64,000 nucleotides of DNA from Priestia megaterium (GCF_009497655.1 NZ_CP023317.1:959501-1023500), one strand, 5' to 3'. Counted from the stretch's first letter, positions 32,286 to 41,844 are shown. Program-made: numbers and translations. Notes: generated by a model not told the origin, from the sequence alone.

Positions 32286-33140
32286 ATGCGCCAATTTTCC
32301 GTACTTACTTTAATCGATGCACAAATGAATCATTACAGTCCTGCTGAAGGAAGAGTAGCTGATTACGTGTTAGAAAATCCTACGACCACGTTGAACTTAA
32401 CGACCAAACAGCTAGCTAAGCAGTGTCAGTGCAGCGAAGCTACGATTATCCGCTTTTGTCAGCGTGTAGGGATTAATAGTTTTAAAGAATTAAAGATTGA
32501 ATTAGCAAAAGATGCCCATAAGGTGAATAACGAGCAGCTGCCGAATCTTCCGGTTAATTTTGAAGACGAGACCGAAGCTGTGCTTGAAAAAGTCATGAGC
32601 AAAAGTATGAGCGCACTTATGAACACGAGTCGTTTAGTGAGCTCTTCTGCAATTGATGCAGCTGCGGAAGCTATTCATAGAGCGACACGAGTGTTTTTAT
32701 ACGGAGCAGGGGGATCATCTGTAGTTGCGCTAGATGCGCAGTATAAACTGCTTCGAATTGATATTTCAGCGCTGTTTTCATTAGATAGTCACGTTCAAAT
32801 GGTGATGGCTACGAATATGACAAAAGATGATGTGCTGTTTGTAGTATCGACTTCCGGTCAAACAAAAGAAGTGGTGGAGCTGATGCAAATAGCCAAAGAT
32901 AAAGGGGCAGCGGTTATTTTGCTAACGCAGCACGGATCATCTCCAGCTTCTAGATTAGCTGATATTCTGCTGACTATTTCAGTAGAAGAGCAGCATATTC
33001 GAATTGGAACGATGAGCGCTCGTATTGCTCAGCTAGCCATTGTAGATGCGATGTTTATACGGTTATGTATTCAAAAAGGCAATCAAGTGTTTGAGCGCAT
33101 AATCGATACACATAATGTAATTCAAAAAATTAAGAGGTAG
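32286..33140 (+). CDS. murR: MurR/RpiR-family regulator
   Basis: About 284 residues from ATG 32286, chosen because GGAGG lies 6 nt before it and inside the longer reading. N-terminal RpiR helix-turn-helix (TTKQLAKQCQCSEATIIRFCQRVG, split over about 38-62) and C-terminal SIS sugar-phosphate domain (FLYGAGGSSVVALDAQYKLLRI). In B. subtilis and E. coli MurR senses MurNAc-6-phosphate. It heads the operon and is preceded by a promoter with repeated motifs, so autoregulation is likely. Confidence 0.85.
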   Translation: MRQFSVLTLIDAQMNHYSPAEGRVADYVLENPTTTLNLTTKQLAKQCQCSEATIIRFCQRVGINSFKELKIELAKDAHKVNNEQLPNLPVNFEDETEAVLEKVMSKSMSALMNTSRLVSSSAIDAAAEAIHRATRVFLYGAGGSSVVALDAQYKLLRIDISALFSLDSHVQMVMATNMTKDDVLFVVSTSGQTKEVVELMQIAKDKGAAVILLTQHGSSPASRLADILLTISVEEQHIRIGTMSARIAQLAIVDAMFIRLCIQKGNQVFERIIDTHNVIQKIKR

Positions 33141-33154
33141 GGGGAAACGAGAAA

Positions 33155-33460
33155 ATGAAGGTATTGTTTGTATGTTCTGGAGGAATGTCAAGTGCGATTG
33201 TGGTGAAAGCATTAAAAACAGAAGCACAAAAGCACGGAACGGATATGGAAGTGCTGGCAATTGGGACAAATGAAGTGGCAGAGGAAATTCAAAAGGGCTG
33301 GGACGTTGTAATGGTTGCACCGCAGATTCGTCACCGGTTTAACGCAGTGAAAGCGGAAGCGGATAAAGCTTCTGTTCCATGCGGGCCCATTCCGCCGCAG
33401 GCTTATACGCCGCTTGGAGGTCCGACGCTTTATAAAACGGTTCAACAGCTCGTTAGCTAA
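33155..33460 (+). CDS. PTS lactose/cellobiose-family IIB protein
   Basis: 101 residues. Phosphorylated Cys is C7 in LFVCSGGMSSAIV, followed by VMVAPQIRHRF, both hallmarks of the Lac/Cel IIB family. It relays phosphate from IIA (37652) to the sugar carried by IIC (33541). An intrinsic hairpin follows and may lower expression of IIC. Confidence 0.93.
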   Translation: MKVLFVCSGGMSSAIVVKALKTEAQKHGTDMEVLAIGTNEVAEEIQKGWDVVMVAPQIRHRFNAVKAEADKASVPCGPIPPQAYTPLGGPTLYKTVQQLVS

Positions 33461-33462
33461 GG

Positions 33463-33488
33463 AAAGCAGGTTTCTTCCTGCTTTTTAA
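33463..33488 (+). terminator. Internal terminator/attenuator between PTS IIB and IIC
   Basis: AAAGCAGG and CCTGCTTT pair around TTTCTT, followed by TTTAAA. Position inside an evident operon suggests partial termination. Confidence 0.6.
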
Positions 33489-33540
33489 ATAAATAAGGGG
33501 TTTATTACACAAGGGGAGAATATAGAGGGGGAAAGGGTAT

Positions 33541-34842
33541 ATGAGCAAATTTGTGTCGTTTTTAGAGAACAATTTATCGGGACCCATGGCCAGGTTATCA
33601 GAACAGCGGCATCTTCAAGCCATTCGTGATGGTGTTATTTCCGCTTTGCCGTTTATCATTATCGGAAGTTTTTTCTTAATTTTAGCATTTCCTCCTGTGC
33701 CGCAAGATAGCACAATTGCGAAATGGGCAGCTGATAACAGCGCCAACATTTTAATACCGTATCGCGTAACGATGTTTATTATGTCTTTATATATAGCCTT
33801 TGGGATAGGGTATAACTTGTCCAAAAGCTATAATCTCGATCCGCTGTCAGGAGCACAAATTGCAGTTGCTGCACTACTTCTTACGGTGACTCCAAAGCTG
33901 ATTGAAGAAGAAGGATTTATGCTTCCAATGACCAACCTTGGAGGACATGGTTTATTTGTGACGATGATTGTATCGATTTTATCAGTCGAGATTCTCAGGT
34001 TTTGTAAAGCAAAAAATGTCACCATTAAAATGCCGGAGCAAGTGCCACCTTCGGTATCGAGGTCTTTTGAAGCGCTAATTCCAGTTGCGATTGTTGTTGT
34101 ACTTATGACCATTATTACAATTGTTTTAGGTATCGATCTTCATCATTTAGTTGATAAACTAGTTGCTCCGCTTGTAGAGGCAGGAGATAGTTTAGCAGGA
34201 GTATTAATACCGGTTTTCTTAATTACGTTTTTCTGGTCATTTGGAATTCACGGCGTCTCTGTTGTTGGGACAGTGGCACGGCCTGTATGGGAAGTATATT
34301 TAGCGAAAAATGCTGAAGCGGTAGCAGACGGAGCTTCAACGCTCCCGTATATTGCACCCGAAACGTTCTTTCAATGGTTTGTTTGGATCGGAGGATCTGG
34401 AGCAACGCTAGGCCTTGCTTTAGCAATGCTGTTTTTCTCAAAATCTAAATATTCGAAAGCGCTCTCTAGGACATCTTTTATTCCAGCGGTTTTTAATATT
34501 AACGAACCAATTATTTTCGGTTTGCCAATTGTCTTAAATCCTATTTTAATTATTCCTTTTATCATCATCCCGATTATTACAACGATCATTTCATACGCAG
34601 CAACTGCGACAGGCCTTATTACTCCAACATACGTAATGGTTCCTTGGACGCTCCCGGCGCCGATTGGGGCATATCTATCGACCGGAGGAGACTGGCGGGC
34701 GGTTGTACTGGTCGTTGTCAATATTGCTATTTCTGTTGTGATTTATCTTCCGTTCTTTAAAATGTACGACCGAAAGATGGTTGAAATGGAAAGAAGCGAT
34801 GAAGCAACGGTTACACCATCCGATAGCTCAGTTCAAATGTAA
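33541..34842 (+). CDS. PTS lactose/cellobiose-family IIC permease
   Basis: 433 residues, about ten membrane helices. Features of the CelB/LacE family: LSEQRHLQAIRDGVISALPFIIIGSFFLI near the start, FWSFGIHGVSVVG near residue 235 and FNINEPIIFGLPIVLNPI near 318 (the conserved NEP motif of the sugar site). It transports and phosphorylates a disaccharide; the operon context suggests an N-acetylmuramyl or N-acetylglucosaminyl disaccharide rather than cellobiose, which is inference. The ATG follows a weak GGGGGAAAGG. Confidence 0.93.
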   Translation: MSKFVSFLENNLSGPMARLSEQRHLQAIRDGVISALPFIIIGSFFLILAFPPVPQDSTIAKWAADNSANILIPYRVTMFIMSLYIAFGIGYNLSKSYNLDPLSGAQIAVAALLLTVTPKLIEEEGFMLPMTNLGGHGLFVTMIVSILSVEILRFCKAKNVTIKMPEQVPPSVSRSFEALIPVAIVVVLMTIITIVLGIDLHHLVDKLVAPLVEAGDSLAGVLIPVFLITFFWSFGIHGVSVVGTVARPVWEVYLAKNAEAVADGASTLPYIAPETFFQWFVWIGGSGATLGLALAMLFFSKSKYSKALSRTSFIPAVFNINEPIIFGLPIVLNPILIIPFIIIPIITTIISYAATATGLITPTYVMVPWTLPAPIGAYLSTGGDWRAVVLVVVNIAISVVIYLPFFKMYDRKMVEMERSDEATVTPSDSSVQM

Positions 34843-34848
34843 AGAAAG

Positions 34849-34876
34849 AGAAGCCAACTTGTTTGGCTTCTATCTC
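34849..34876 (+). terminator. Hairpin after PTS IIC
   Basis: AGAAGCCAA (34849-34857) and TTGGCTTCT (34863-34871), followed by an interrupted T-rich tail. A second intra-operon attenuator candidate. Confidence 0.5.
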
Positions 34877-34896
34877 TTTAATAGGAGTGAAGATCA

Positions 34897-35163
34897 ATGT
34901 TTGTTCGATTTCGATATAAAACCGTGTTTTTATTTCTGTTGACCATGGTTCTTTGTAACGTTATTTTTACACCTTTGCTGCAGTATGCTGGTTTGTCAGC
35001 GCAGCATAGTTTATTTGCCATTACAAGTCTGTCAGCAGCTTTGCTTACAACATTTATTTCTATTCGGCTTTCAACAGCAGCTTTATCTAAAACCGCTGTT
35101 TGTATACGCTTTGTTTTGCTCGGGGCAGGGTGCACAGCCGTTACATATTTAGCCGTTTTTTAA
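34897..35163 (+). CDS. Small membrane protein in the amino-sugar operon
   Basis: 88 residues, about three hydrophobic segments (TVFLFLLTMVLCNVIFTPLL, SLFAITSLSAALLTTFISI and FVLLGAGCTAVTYLAVF). GGAGTG lies upstream. Not recognised; its place between the permease and the glycosidase suggests an accessory of the PTS. Confidence 0.6.
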   Translation: MFVRFRYKTVFLFLLTMVLCNVIFTPLLQYAGLSAQHSLFAITSLSAALLTTFISIRLSTAALSKTAVCIRFVLLGAGCTAVTYLAVF

Positions 35164-35179
35164 CAAGGAGGGGCAAGGA

Positions 35180-36496
35180 ATGAAAGTAGTGACAATAGGG
35201 GGAGGATCAAGCTATACGCCTGAATTGGTCGAAGGGTTTATTAAAAGGTACAATGAGCTTCCAATTCGAGAACTGTGGCTTGTAGATGTTGAAGAAGGAA
35301 AAGAGAAGCTTGAAATTGTAGGAGCACTTGCTAGAAGAATGGTCAAAAAAGCAGGTGTTGATATGGAAATTCATTTAACGCTTGATCGAAAAAAAGCGTT
35401 AATAAATGCTGATTTTGTAACGACACAGCTTAGAGTAGGCCAGCTTGATGCGCGTATTCAAGATGAACGCATCCCTCTTAAGTACGGAATGATTGGTCAA
35501 GAGACAAACGGGGCGGGAGGATTATTTAAGGGCTTGCGAACAATCCCGGTTTTGTTGAAAATTGCCGAGGAAATACACGAAATTTGTCCAAACGCCTGGC
35601 TTATTAATTTTACAAACCCTGCCGGTATGGTAACGGAGGCGCTGCTTCGCTACGGAAAGCATTCTAAAGTAGTAGGAGTCTGTAACCTGCCTGTACATAT
35701 GACGAACTCAATCGCCAGCTTGCTTCAAATCGAAAAAGAAGATGTGCACATTGAATTTGCAGGGTTAAATCACTTGGTATACGGGCTGCATGTGTATGCA
35801 AAAGGAAAGGAAGTAACGCAAGAAGTCATTCAACTTTTAAGTAATCCAAAGTCTCAAGTAACAATGAGAAACATAGCTCCTATTCCGTGGCAACCGGATT
35901 TTTTGGAAGCTCTTGGCGTGATTTTATGTCCTTATCACCGCTATTACTATAAAACAAAAGAAATAGTAGCAGAAGAGCTTTTGGCCTTTCAGTCAGGTAC
36001 TATGCGCGCTGAAGTGGTCAAAGCATTAGAAGCCGAACTTTTTGAACTCTACAAAAACCCAAATATAGAAAGTAAGCCTCCGCAGCTGGAAAAACGAGGA
36101 GGCGCTTACTACAGCGATGCCGCATGTAATTTAATTTCATCCATTTATAACGATAAAGGTGATATTCAAACATTAAATGTAAGAAATAATGGCGCCATTT
36201 CTTCACTGCCAAACGAATCTGCGGTTGAAGTAAACTGTGTTGTAACAAAGCAAGGACCAGTACCACTCGCTGTCGGTGAACTTCCGGTAGAAGTGAATGG
36301 ACTCGTGCAGCAAATTAAATCGTTTGAACGAGTAGGAGCAGAAGCCGCGGTTACAGGATCTTACGAAAAAGCGCTGGTTGCCCTGACCATTAATCCGCTT
36401 GTTCCAAGTGACGAACTGGCTAAGGCGGTCTTAGACGAACTGCTTCAAGCTCATCGCAAGTATTTACCCGCTTTTTTTAAGGAAGTGAATGCGTAG
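35180..36496 (+). CDS. GH4-family 6-phospho-glycosidase
   Basis: 438 residues of the NAD+- and Mn2+-dependent GH4 family, annotated in relatives as 6-phospho-beta-glucosidase (CelF/LicH). Rossmann start [17 protein letters not shown], metal-binding CNLPVHM near residue 173 and [12 protein letters not shown] near 195. It oxidises C3 and cleaves a 6-phosphorylated disaccharide made by the PTS. In this operon the substrate could be a phosphorylated GlcNAc- or MurNAc-containing disaccharide, a specificity that would be new for the family (inference). Preceded by AAGGAGG. Confidence 0.88.
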   Translation: MKVVTIGGGSSYTPELVEGFIKRYNELPIRELWLVDVEEGKEKLEIVGALARRMVKKAGVDMEIHLTLDRKKALINADFVTTQLRVGQLDARIQDERIPLKYGMIGQETNGAGGLFKGLRTIPVLLKIAEEIHEICPNAWLINFTNPAGMVTEALLRYGKHSKVVGVCNLPVHMTNSIASLLQIEKEDVHIEFAGLNHLVYGLHVYAKGKEVTQEVIQLLSNPKSQVTMRNIAPIPWQPDFLEALGVILCPYHRYYYKTKEIVAEELLAFQSGTMRAEVVKALEAELFELYKNPNIESKPPQLEKRGGAYYSDAACNLISSIYNDKGDIQTLNVRNNGAISSLPNESAVEVNCVVTKQGPVPLAVGELPVEVNGLVQQIKSFERVGAEAAVTGSYEKALVALTINPLVPSDELAKAVLDELLQAHRKYLPAFFKEVNA

Positions 36497-37643
36497 TATG
36501 TATGCTGTTGGACTTATGTCAGGAACGTCACTGGACGGAATTGATGCAGCTCTTGTGGAGATTGAAGGAAGCGGCTATGGAAGTAAAGTTAAGCTTCTTC
36601 AGTTCATTACCATGCCGTTTTCACCGCCGTTAAAAAAAGAAATTGAACAGGCGCTTTCTCTCGAACATTCAAATGTACAGCTGATCTGCAGCTTGAATTT
36701 TAAACTTGGCTACGCGTTTGCAGATGCAGTGAAAAGAGTGTGCCAAGAAGCCGGGTTTTCTCTTGAACAAGTAAATGTCATCGGATCGCATGGTCAAACC
36801 ATTTACCATCAGCCGTATGCTTCAGGAAATACAGCGATGTCTACACTCCAAATTGGAGAGCCCGCTGTTATTGCCTATGAAACTAAAACGAAGGTAGTGG
36901 CAAACTTCAGAGTGATGGACATGGCAGCGGGCGGGCAAGGTGCTCCGTTAGTTCCTCACACCGAACGAATTTTGTACAGCCACGCTGACCGTACAAGGCT
37001 GCTTCAAAACATTGGAGGTATTGGGAATGTAACGTTGATTCCGCCAAAACACTCTCCTATACCCGTAGTAGCTTTTGATACGGGGCCGGGAAATATGATG
37101 ATAGATGAAGCGTGTCAGCAGCTTTTTCATGTTTCATTTGATGAAAATGGGTGTTTAGCAGCTGGAGGAACTATTATTTCAGAGCTTTTAGAAGACTGTA
37201 TGAACCATGATTACATGAATCTTTCTCCTCCTAAATCGACGGGAAGAGAGCTGTTCGGTACACAGTACACAAGGAGACTGCTAGAGAAATATAGCAACCA
37301 TAAAAAAGAAGATTTGCTAGCTACGATTACCATGTTCACGGCATCATCCATTGTACATCACTATGAAACATTTATTTTTCCTGCCTATTCTATTGACGAA
37401 GTGATTATTGGAGGAGGCGGAAGTTATAACAATACGCTGATGAATATGATTAAAGCCAAGCTAGGGAAGCGCTGCAGTGTGTATACACAAGAAGAAATAG
37501 GGATGTCTTCAGAAGCAAAAGAAGCCGTAGCTTTTGCGGTGCTCGCAAATGAAACACTTGCAGGTTATCCAAGCAATGTACCAAGTGCAACTGGTGCTTT
37601 GTCTCCTGTAATATTAGGAAACATTACGCCTGCACCACTATAA
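36489..37643 (+). CDS. anmK: Anhydro-N-acetylmuramic acid kinase AnmK
   Basis: 384 residues. The ASKHA-type kinase opens 1,6-anhydro-MurNAc and phosphorylates it to MurNAc-6-phosphate. The N-terminal [18 protein letters not shown] and [23 protein letters not shown] and [11 protein letters not shown] motifs are characteristic. It overlaps the GH4 stop by 8 nt (ATG 36489); an in-frame ATG at 36498 is an alternative. AnmK substrate comes from lytic transglycosylases. The product enters the MurQ step encoded at the end of the operon. Confidence 0.95.
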   Translation: MRSMYAVGLMSGTSLDGIDAALVEIEGSGYGSKVKLLQFITMPFSPPLKKEIEQALSLEHSNVQLICSLNFKLGYAFADAVKRVCQEAGFSLEQVNVIGSHGQTIYHQPYASGNTAMSTLQIGEPAVIAYETKTKVVANFRVMDMAAGGQGAPLVPHTERILYSHADRTRLLQNIGGIGNVTLIPPKHSPIPVVAFDTGPGNMMIDEACQQLFHVSFDENGCLAAGGTIISELLEDCMNHDYMNLSPPKSTGRELFGTQYTRRLLEKYSNHKKEDLLATITMFTASSIVHHYETFIFPAYSIDEVIIGGGGSYNNTLMNMIKAKLGKRCSVYTQEEIGMSSEAKEAVAFAVLANETLAGYPSNVPSATGALSPVILGNITPAPL

Positions 37644-37651
37644 AAAAGGGG

Positions 37652-37996
37652 ATGGAAGAAATGACAGAAGCAGCAAATATGGAAAATGAAATTTTTGAAC
37701 TTATTGCATACGGAGGAAATGCTAGGTCACTGGCATATGAAGCGTTAGAAGCAGCTGAAGATTATGATTTTAATAAAGCTGACGAACTTTTAAAGCAGTC
37801 TCAAGAAGAGCTCAGTCATGCTCATAAAACGCAAACTGCGCTTATTCAACGTGAATTGAACGGAAAAACAATTGAAAAGTCGCTGCTTTTAATTCACGCA
37901 CAAGATCATTTAATGACGGCTATTTCAGAGCAAAAATTAATTGAACATATGATTAAGCTTATTAAAAAATTTAAAAAAGAAGGCGAAAATCAATGA
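37652..37996 (+). CDS. PTS lactose/cellobiose-family IIA protein
   Basis: 114 residues, all-helical. The phosphorylated His lies in the HAQDHLM motif (H82), preceded by NGGNARSLAYEALEAA-type sequence (GGNARSLAYEA). Completes the IIA-IIB-IIC set with the genes at 33155 and 33541. ATG 37661 (codon 4) may be the true start, since GGGG abuts the first ATG. Overlaps mupG by 4 nt. Confidence 0.93.
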   Translation: MEEMTEAANMENEIFELIAYGGNARSLAYEALEAAEDYDFNKADELLKQSQEELSHAHKTQTALIQRELNGKTIEKSLLLIHAQDHLMTAISEQKLIEHMIKLIKKFKKEGENQ

Positions 37997-39081
37997 AAAA
38001 GCTAGGTATTGCGATTTATCCGGAACATTCGACTGTGGAAAAAGATAAAGCGTATATAGCACTTGCGCATCAATACGGATTTACCCGCATTTTTACGTGC
38101 TTGCTTTCTGTTGAAGGCGATCAGAAAAAAGTAATGGCAAATTTTAAAGAAATCATTGAGTTTGCCAATGAGCTAGAGATGGAAGTAGTAGTGGATATCG
38201 CTCCTCGCGTATTTGGAGCGCTCGGCATTTCTTATGATGATCTATCTTTTTTTCACGAATTAGGGGCTTATGCTATTCGTCTTGATCTAGGCTATACGGG
38301 AAATGAAGAGTCCATTATGACCTTTAATCCATACGGCTTAAAAATTGAAATTAATATGAGTAATGCAACAAAGTATGTTGATAATATTTTAAGTTACCAG
38401 CCGAATCGAAAACAGCTATTGGGGTCGCACAACTTCTATCCTCATCGATATGCGGGATTGTCGTATGATCACTTTATGAAGTGTTCAGCGTTGTTTAAAG
38501 AACATAACCTTGAAACAGCAGCGTTTATTAATTCACCAAGCGCTACTTTTGGACCGTGGCCTGTTACTGAAGGGCTTTGTACGCTTGAAATGCATCGCAC
38601 GCTTCCGATCGACGTGCAGGCTAAGCATCTTTTTAAAACGGGATTAATTGATTGTGCAATCATTGCGAATGCTTATGCATCGGAAGAAGAAATGAAGTCG
38701 CTGCGTGATGTTGTTCAGCAAGAGCGCTTTACCTTTAATGTGAACCTGTATGATACGATTACCGAGCTTGAGAAAAAAATTGTGCTAGAAGAGTTTCATT
38801 TTTACCGTGGAGACGTATCGGATTATTTAATTCGCTCTACGCAAAGCCGAGTAAAATATAAAAAAGAAGAATTCAAGCCTACGCATACTCCTTCCATTCG
38901 AAGAGGCGATATTTTAATAGAAAATGAACTCTACGGTCAGTACAAAGGAGAGCTGCAAATTGCGCTGTTAGACATGGAGAACTCAGGTAAAACAAACGTA
39001 GTAGGCCGCATTGCGGAAGAGGAAATTTTCTTATTAAATGAACTGCAGCCATGGGATAAATTTGCTTTTTGTGAGCGGTGA
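37993..39081 (+). CDS. mupG: DUF871/GH170 protein, MupG-like 6-phospho-N-acetylmuramidase
   Basis: 362 residues. N-terminal TIM barrel (KLGIAIYPEHSTVEKDKAYI, FTRIFTCLLS, VVDIAPRVFGALG, LRLDLGYTG-like ending in IRLDLGYTG, NFYPHRYAGLSY) and a C-terminal beta domain of the DUF871 type. In Staphylococcus aureus MupG cleaves MurNAc-6-phosphate-GlcNAc taken up by a PTS. That fits this operon exactly: PTS uptake, MupG cleavage, MurK phosphorylation of the released sugar, MurQ etherase. Start overlaps the IIA gene by ATGA. Confidence 0.88.
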   Translation: MKKLGIAIYPEHSTVEKDKAYIALAHQYGFTRIFTCLLSVEGDQKKVMANFKEIIEFANELEMEVVVDIAPRVFGALGISYDDLSFFHELGAYAIRLDLGYTGNEESIMTFNPYGLKIEINMSNATKYVDNILSYQPNRKQLLGSHNFYPHRYAGLSYDHFMKCSALFKEHNLETAAFINSPSATFGPWPVTEGLCTLEMHRTLPIDVQAKHLFKTGLIDCAIIANAYASEEEMKSLRDVVQQERFTFNVNLYDTITELEKKIVLEEFHFYRGDVSDYLIRSTQSRVKYKKEEFKPTHTPSIRRGDILIENELYGQYKGELQIALLDMENSGKTNVVGRIAEEEIFLLNELQPWDKFAFCER

Positions 39082-39085
39082 TGAA

Positions 39086-39979
39086 ATGGACTATATTATT
39101 GGTATTGACGGCGGGGGAACAAAAACAGAAGCCGTTGCGTACAGCTTAGACGGCCAACAGCTCGCTGCTTCAAAAAGCGGTTACGGCAATTTACTCATTA
39201 ATTACAACACGGCTATTACTCATATTGATGAATGTATTATGGCGTGCAAAACTGAGCTTGCTGGTCATACATGTAAAGGCATTTCACTAGGACTTGCTGG
39301 AAGTAAAGCATTATCCAAAGAAGAAATAAAAAGATATTTTTATAATCGTTATCAAGTAGAAGTAGATTTATATGATGACGCCATGATTGCACATGAAGCA
39401 CTACTGCATGGAAAAGAAGGGATTTTAACCATTGCAGGAACTGGAGCTGTCAGCATTGGTAAAAAAGATGGAGTGTATGAATACGGTGGAGGGTGGGGAC
39501 ACCTTCTTGGAGATGAAGGAAGCGGATATTGGATTGGTCTTCAAGCACTGATATTGCTGACGAAAGAGCATGATCAAAACCGTCCGTACAGCAGCCTTAG
39601 TCAGACAATCTTGCAACATGTAAAAGCAGACACCATACACGACATAAAAAAGTTTGTCTATTCATCTCCTAAATCAGAAGTTGCTTCACTCACTCCGCTT
39701 GTTGTAAATCAAGCGAGAAATTATAAACAAGAAGCAAGTGACATTCTTCAACGGGCTGGAAAGAACCTTGCAAACATGACTCTTCATTTGTATAAGAAAC
39801 AGCGGTTTGAAGGGAGCTGCTTGCTGGCATGCAAAGGCAGCATTTTAATGGAAGTTCCAGAAGTGTTTGATGTTTATAAAAAAACATGTGAAAAAGAAAT
39901 AAAGCATATCCAGTGGGCAACACAGCGAGTATCATCTGCTAAAGGAGCTTATCAGCTGTTCATGAAAGAGTATCAATAG
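39086..39979 (+). CDS. murK: N-acetylglucosamine/N-acetylmuramic acid kinase, MurK-like
   Basis: About 297 residues from ATG 39086, which follows the mupG stop by 4 nt with GCGGTGATG before it; a longer reading overlaps mupG. ASKHA kinase of the BadF/BadG family: IIGIDGGGTKTEAVAYS (phosphate 1), TIAGTGAVSIG (phosphate 2) and GGGWGHLLGDEGSGYWIGL, all diagnostic of GlcNAc/MurNAc kinases. Phosphorylates the sugars freed by MupG or the GH4 enzyme. Confidence 0.88.
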   Translation: MDYIIGIDGGGTKTEAVAYSLDGQQLAASKSGYGNLLINYNTAITHIDECIMACKTELAGHTCKGISLGLAGSKALSKEEIKRYFYNRYQVEVDLYDDAMIAHEALLHGKEGILTIAGTGAVSIGKKDGVYEYGGGWGHLLGDEGSGYWIGLQALILLTKEHDQNRPYSSLSQTILQHVKADTIHDIKKFVYSSPKSEVASLTPLVVNQARNYKQEASDILQRAGKNLANMTLHLYKKQRFEGSCLLACKGSILMEVPEVFDVYKKTCEKEIKHIQWATQRVSSAKGAYQLFMKEYQ

Positions 39980-40014
39980 AGAAAAAATGATCGTGGAAAA
40001 GGCAGGGGATCACA

Positions 40015-40929
40015 GTGAACTTAAATCATATCTTAACAGAAAAACGCAATCCGCAAACGTTAAACATTGATGAATTATCAAGCCTGGAAATTGTAAAAAA
40101 AATTAATGAAGAAGATCACCAAGTGCCTCAGGCAATCAATAAGGTACTGCCTGTTATTGCTTTGTTAGTAGATGAAATTGTCAGTGCTTTTAAACAAGGC
40201 GGACGTCTGATTTATATCGGAGCAGGTACAAGCGGGCGGCTAGGCGTGTTAGATGCATCTGAATGTGTACCAACATTCGGTACACCTGCCGAACAAGTAG
40301 TTGGGATCATAGCCGGGGGAGACAAGGCGCTCCGGCACGCGTTAGAAGGAGCAGAAGATAATAAGAAACAAGCGATAGAAGATTTGAAAGCGATTAATTT
40401 ATCAAATAAAGATATTCTTGTAGGGATAGCTGCAAGTGGAAGAACGCCTTATACACTCTCAGCGCTTGCGTATGCAAACAGCCTGGGGGCAGTAACGGGC
40501 TGCGTTGTAAATTCTCCTCAATCAGCTATGGAACAAGAAGCAAACTATGCAATAGTAGCAGAATCAGGCCCGGAAGTTGTAACAGGTTCTACCAGAATGA
40601 AAGCCGGAACTGCTCAAAAGCTTGTTCTTAATATGCTGACGACGGCTTCTATGATTCAAATTGGTAAAGTCTACAGCAATCTAATGGTAGACGTACAGCC
40701 GACTAATGATAAACTCGTCCAGCGTGCTAAAAATATTATTGCAGAACTAACAGGCGTCTCATCAGAAGAGGCAGCCGAAAGTTTACAAACATACAAAACG
40801 CCAAAAGCCGCTATCCTTGCGCTTCTTACTTCTATAGAAGGTGATGAAGTGCACCGGTTGCTTGCTAAACATGACGGACATTTAAAAAAAGCCATTGCAG
40901 AAGCAAAGGAACAGTCGACTAAAGATTAA
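40015..40929 (+). CDS. murQ: N-acetylmuramic acid 6-phosphate etherase MurQ
   Basis: 304 residues, start GTG at 40015 behind AGGGGAT. Removes D-lactate from MurNAc-6-P to give GlcNAc-6-P. Signature blocks: LTEKRNPQTLNID, GRLIYIGAGTSGRLGVLDASE and GSTRMKAGTAQKLVLNMLTT; catalytic Glu/His pair of the SIS fold in ECVPTF and downstream. Last gene of the operon, followed by a terminator. Confidence 0.97.
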   Translation: MNLNHILTEKRNPQTLNIDELSSLEIVKKINEEDHQVPQAINKVLPVIALLVDEIVSAFKQGGRLIYIGAGTSGRLGVLDASECVPTFGTPAEQVVGIIAGGDKALRHALEGAEDNKKQAIEDLKAINLSNKDILVGIAASGRTPYTLSALAYANSLGAVTGCVVNSPQSAMEQEANYAIVAESGPEVVTGSTRMKAGTAQKLVLNMLTTASMIQIGKVYSNLMVDVQPTNDKLVQRAKNIIAELTGVSSEEAAESLQTYKTPKAAILALLTSIEGDEVHRLLAKHDGHLKKAIAEAKEQSTKD

Positions 40930-40936
40930 CCCCTAA

Positions 40937-40966
40937 AAGAAGTGCATACAGCACTTCTTTTTTTGT
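40937..40966 (+). terminator. Terminator of the MurNAc operon
   Basis: AGAAGTGC and GCACTTCT pair around ATACA, with A-run before and T7 after. Confidence 0.85.
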
Positions 40967-41238
40967 TGAGTACATTTTTTGCACAATGTATGTGGGTGAA
41001 TTCGGTCTAATCATTTTGCGAGCAGGAATTAATAACGTATACGATAGAGCCGGGCAAAGCAAACCGGCTGTTAGCTCAGCGTCTGTTATCAAATTTACTA
41101 TTGTAAAAAAGTTTATTTTCTCTAGTTAAATTAGCATGTGCGCTTTGATAATCCTTTGGTTATTTCTCCTTATGACGATGTAAACATGAATATGGTATTA
41201 TCGAAAGTTAAAGGGGTATTAAAAGGTGTGTGGAAACA
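40967..41238. other. Intergenic region
   Basis: About 270 nt, no gene or recognisable RNA. The last 20 nt carry the AAAAGGTGTG ribosome site of the next gene. Confidence 0.5.
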
Positions 41239-41829
41239 ATGGATCGAAAAAAAGCCGCATCAGTAGCTGGAGCATTGGTCATTGCCGTAGGAATTTGGCT
41301 GTTTCAAAGCGGGAAATTTAAAAGTGAAGCCCAGGCAGATAAGTTTACGAGTACGTTTTTGGTCGATCATGAACAAACAGACAATGGATTTGAATTATTT
41401 ACTTCGGATACCAATCAATATAGCATGTGGTTTCCGCTTCAGTATGTTATTCATAAATCTTCTTATAAAAGCAGTGAAGATGAAAGTGAAGTATGGACAG
41501 CATCAACGAAGGAAAATGATTCATACAATGCTGGGAAAATAACGGCTTTATTTTCTAAGAAAAAAAGCAAAGCAGCTCAAAAAAAAATGGATGCGTTTCA
41601 GCCTGATTACATGTTAAAAGGTAAAAATGCAACGATTTATGTGAAAAAACAAACAAGAGATGGAAAGCATAGCATTTATCATGCTTATGTGAATGATGAT
41701 TATTCAAGCAGGTATATTTACTATACGTTTGAACTAAAAAGCAGCGAACAGACAAACAGTACAAAACAGCAGTATTGGGTAGAAAAAATTCTTCTAAATA
41801 CACAGTTTCAAAAAAACTCAGCTGAATAG
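41239..41829 (+). CDS. Membrane-anchored orphan member of the repeated family found at 57.5-64 kb
   Basis: About 196 residues from ATG 41239 with AAAAGGTGTG upstream. One N-terminal membrane anchor (AASVAGALVIAVGIWLF) and an extracytoplasmic domain beginning FTSTFLVDHEQTDNGFELF and NQYSMWFPLQY. These line up with FTREFLNKDKKVDDGFYEF and GQYTMWFPEEY of the array proteins, so this is a divergent paralogue 16 kb from the array. No lipase gene or remnant adjoins it. Proposed as an orphan immunity-type protein. Confidence 0.7.
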   Translation: MDRKKAASVAGALVIAVGIWLFQSGKFKSEAQADKFTSTFLVDHEQTDNGFELFTSDTNQYSMWFPLQYVIHKSSYKSSEDESEVWTASTKENDSYNAGKITALFSKKKSKAAQKKMDAFQPDYMLKGKNATIYVKKQTRDGKHSIYHAYVNDDYSSRYIYYTFELKSSEQTNSTKQQYWVEKILLNTQFQKNSAE

Positions 41830-41844
41830 TCAGCTGAGTTTTTT
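41812..41844 (+). terminator. Intrinsic terminator
   Basis: ACTCAGCTG and CAGCTGAGT pair around AATAGT, followed by T6. The first arm is in the last codons of the gene. Confidence 0.85.
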
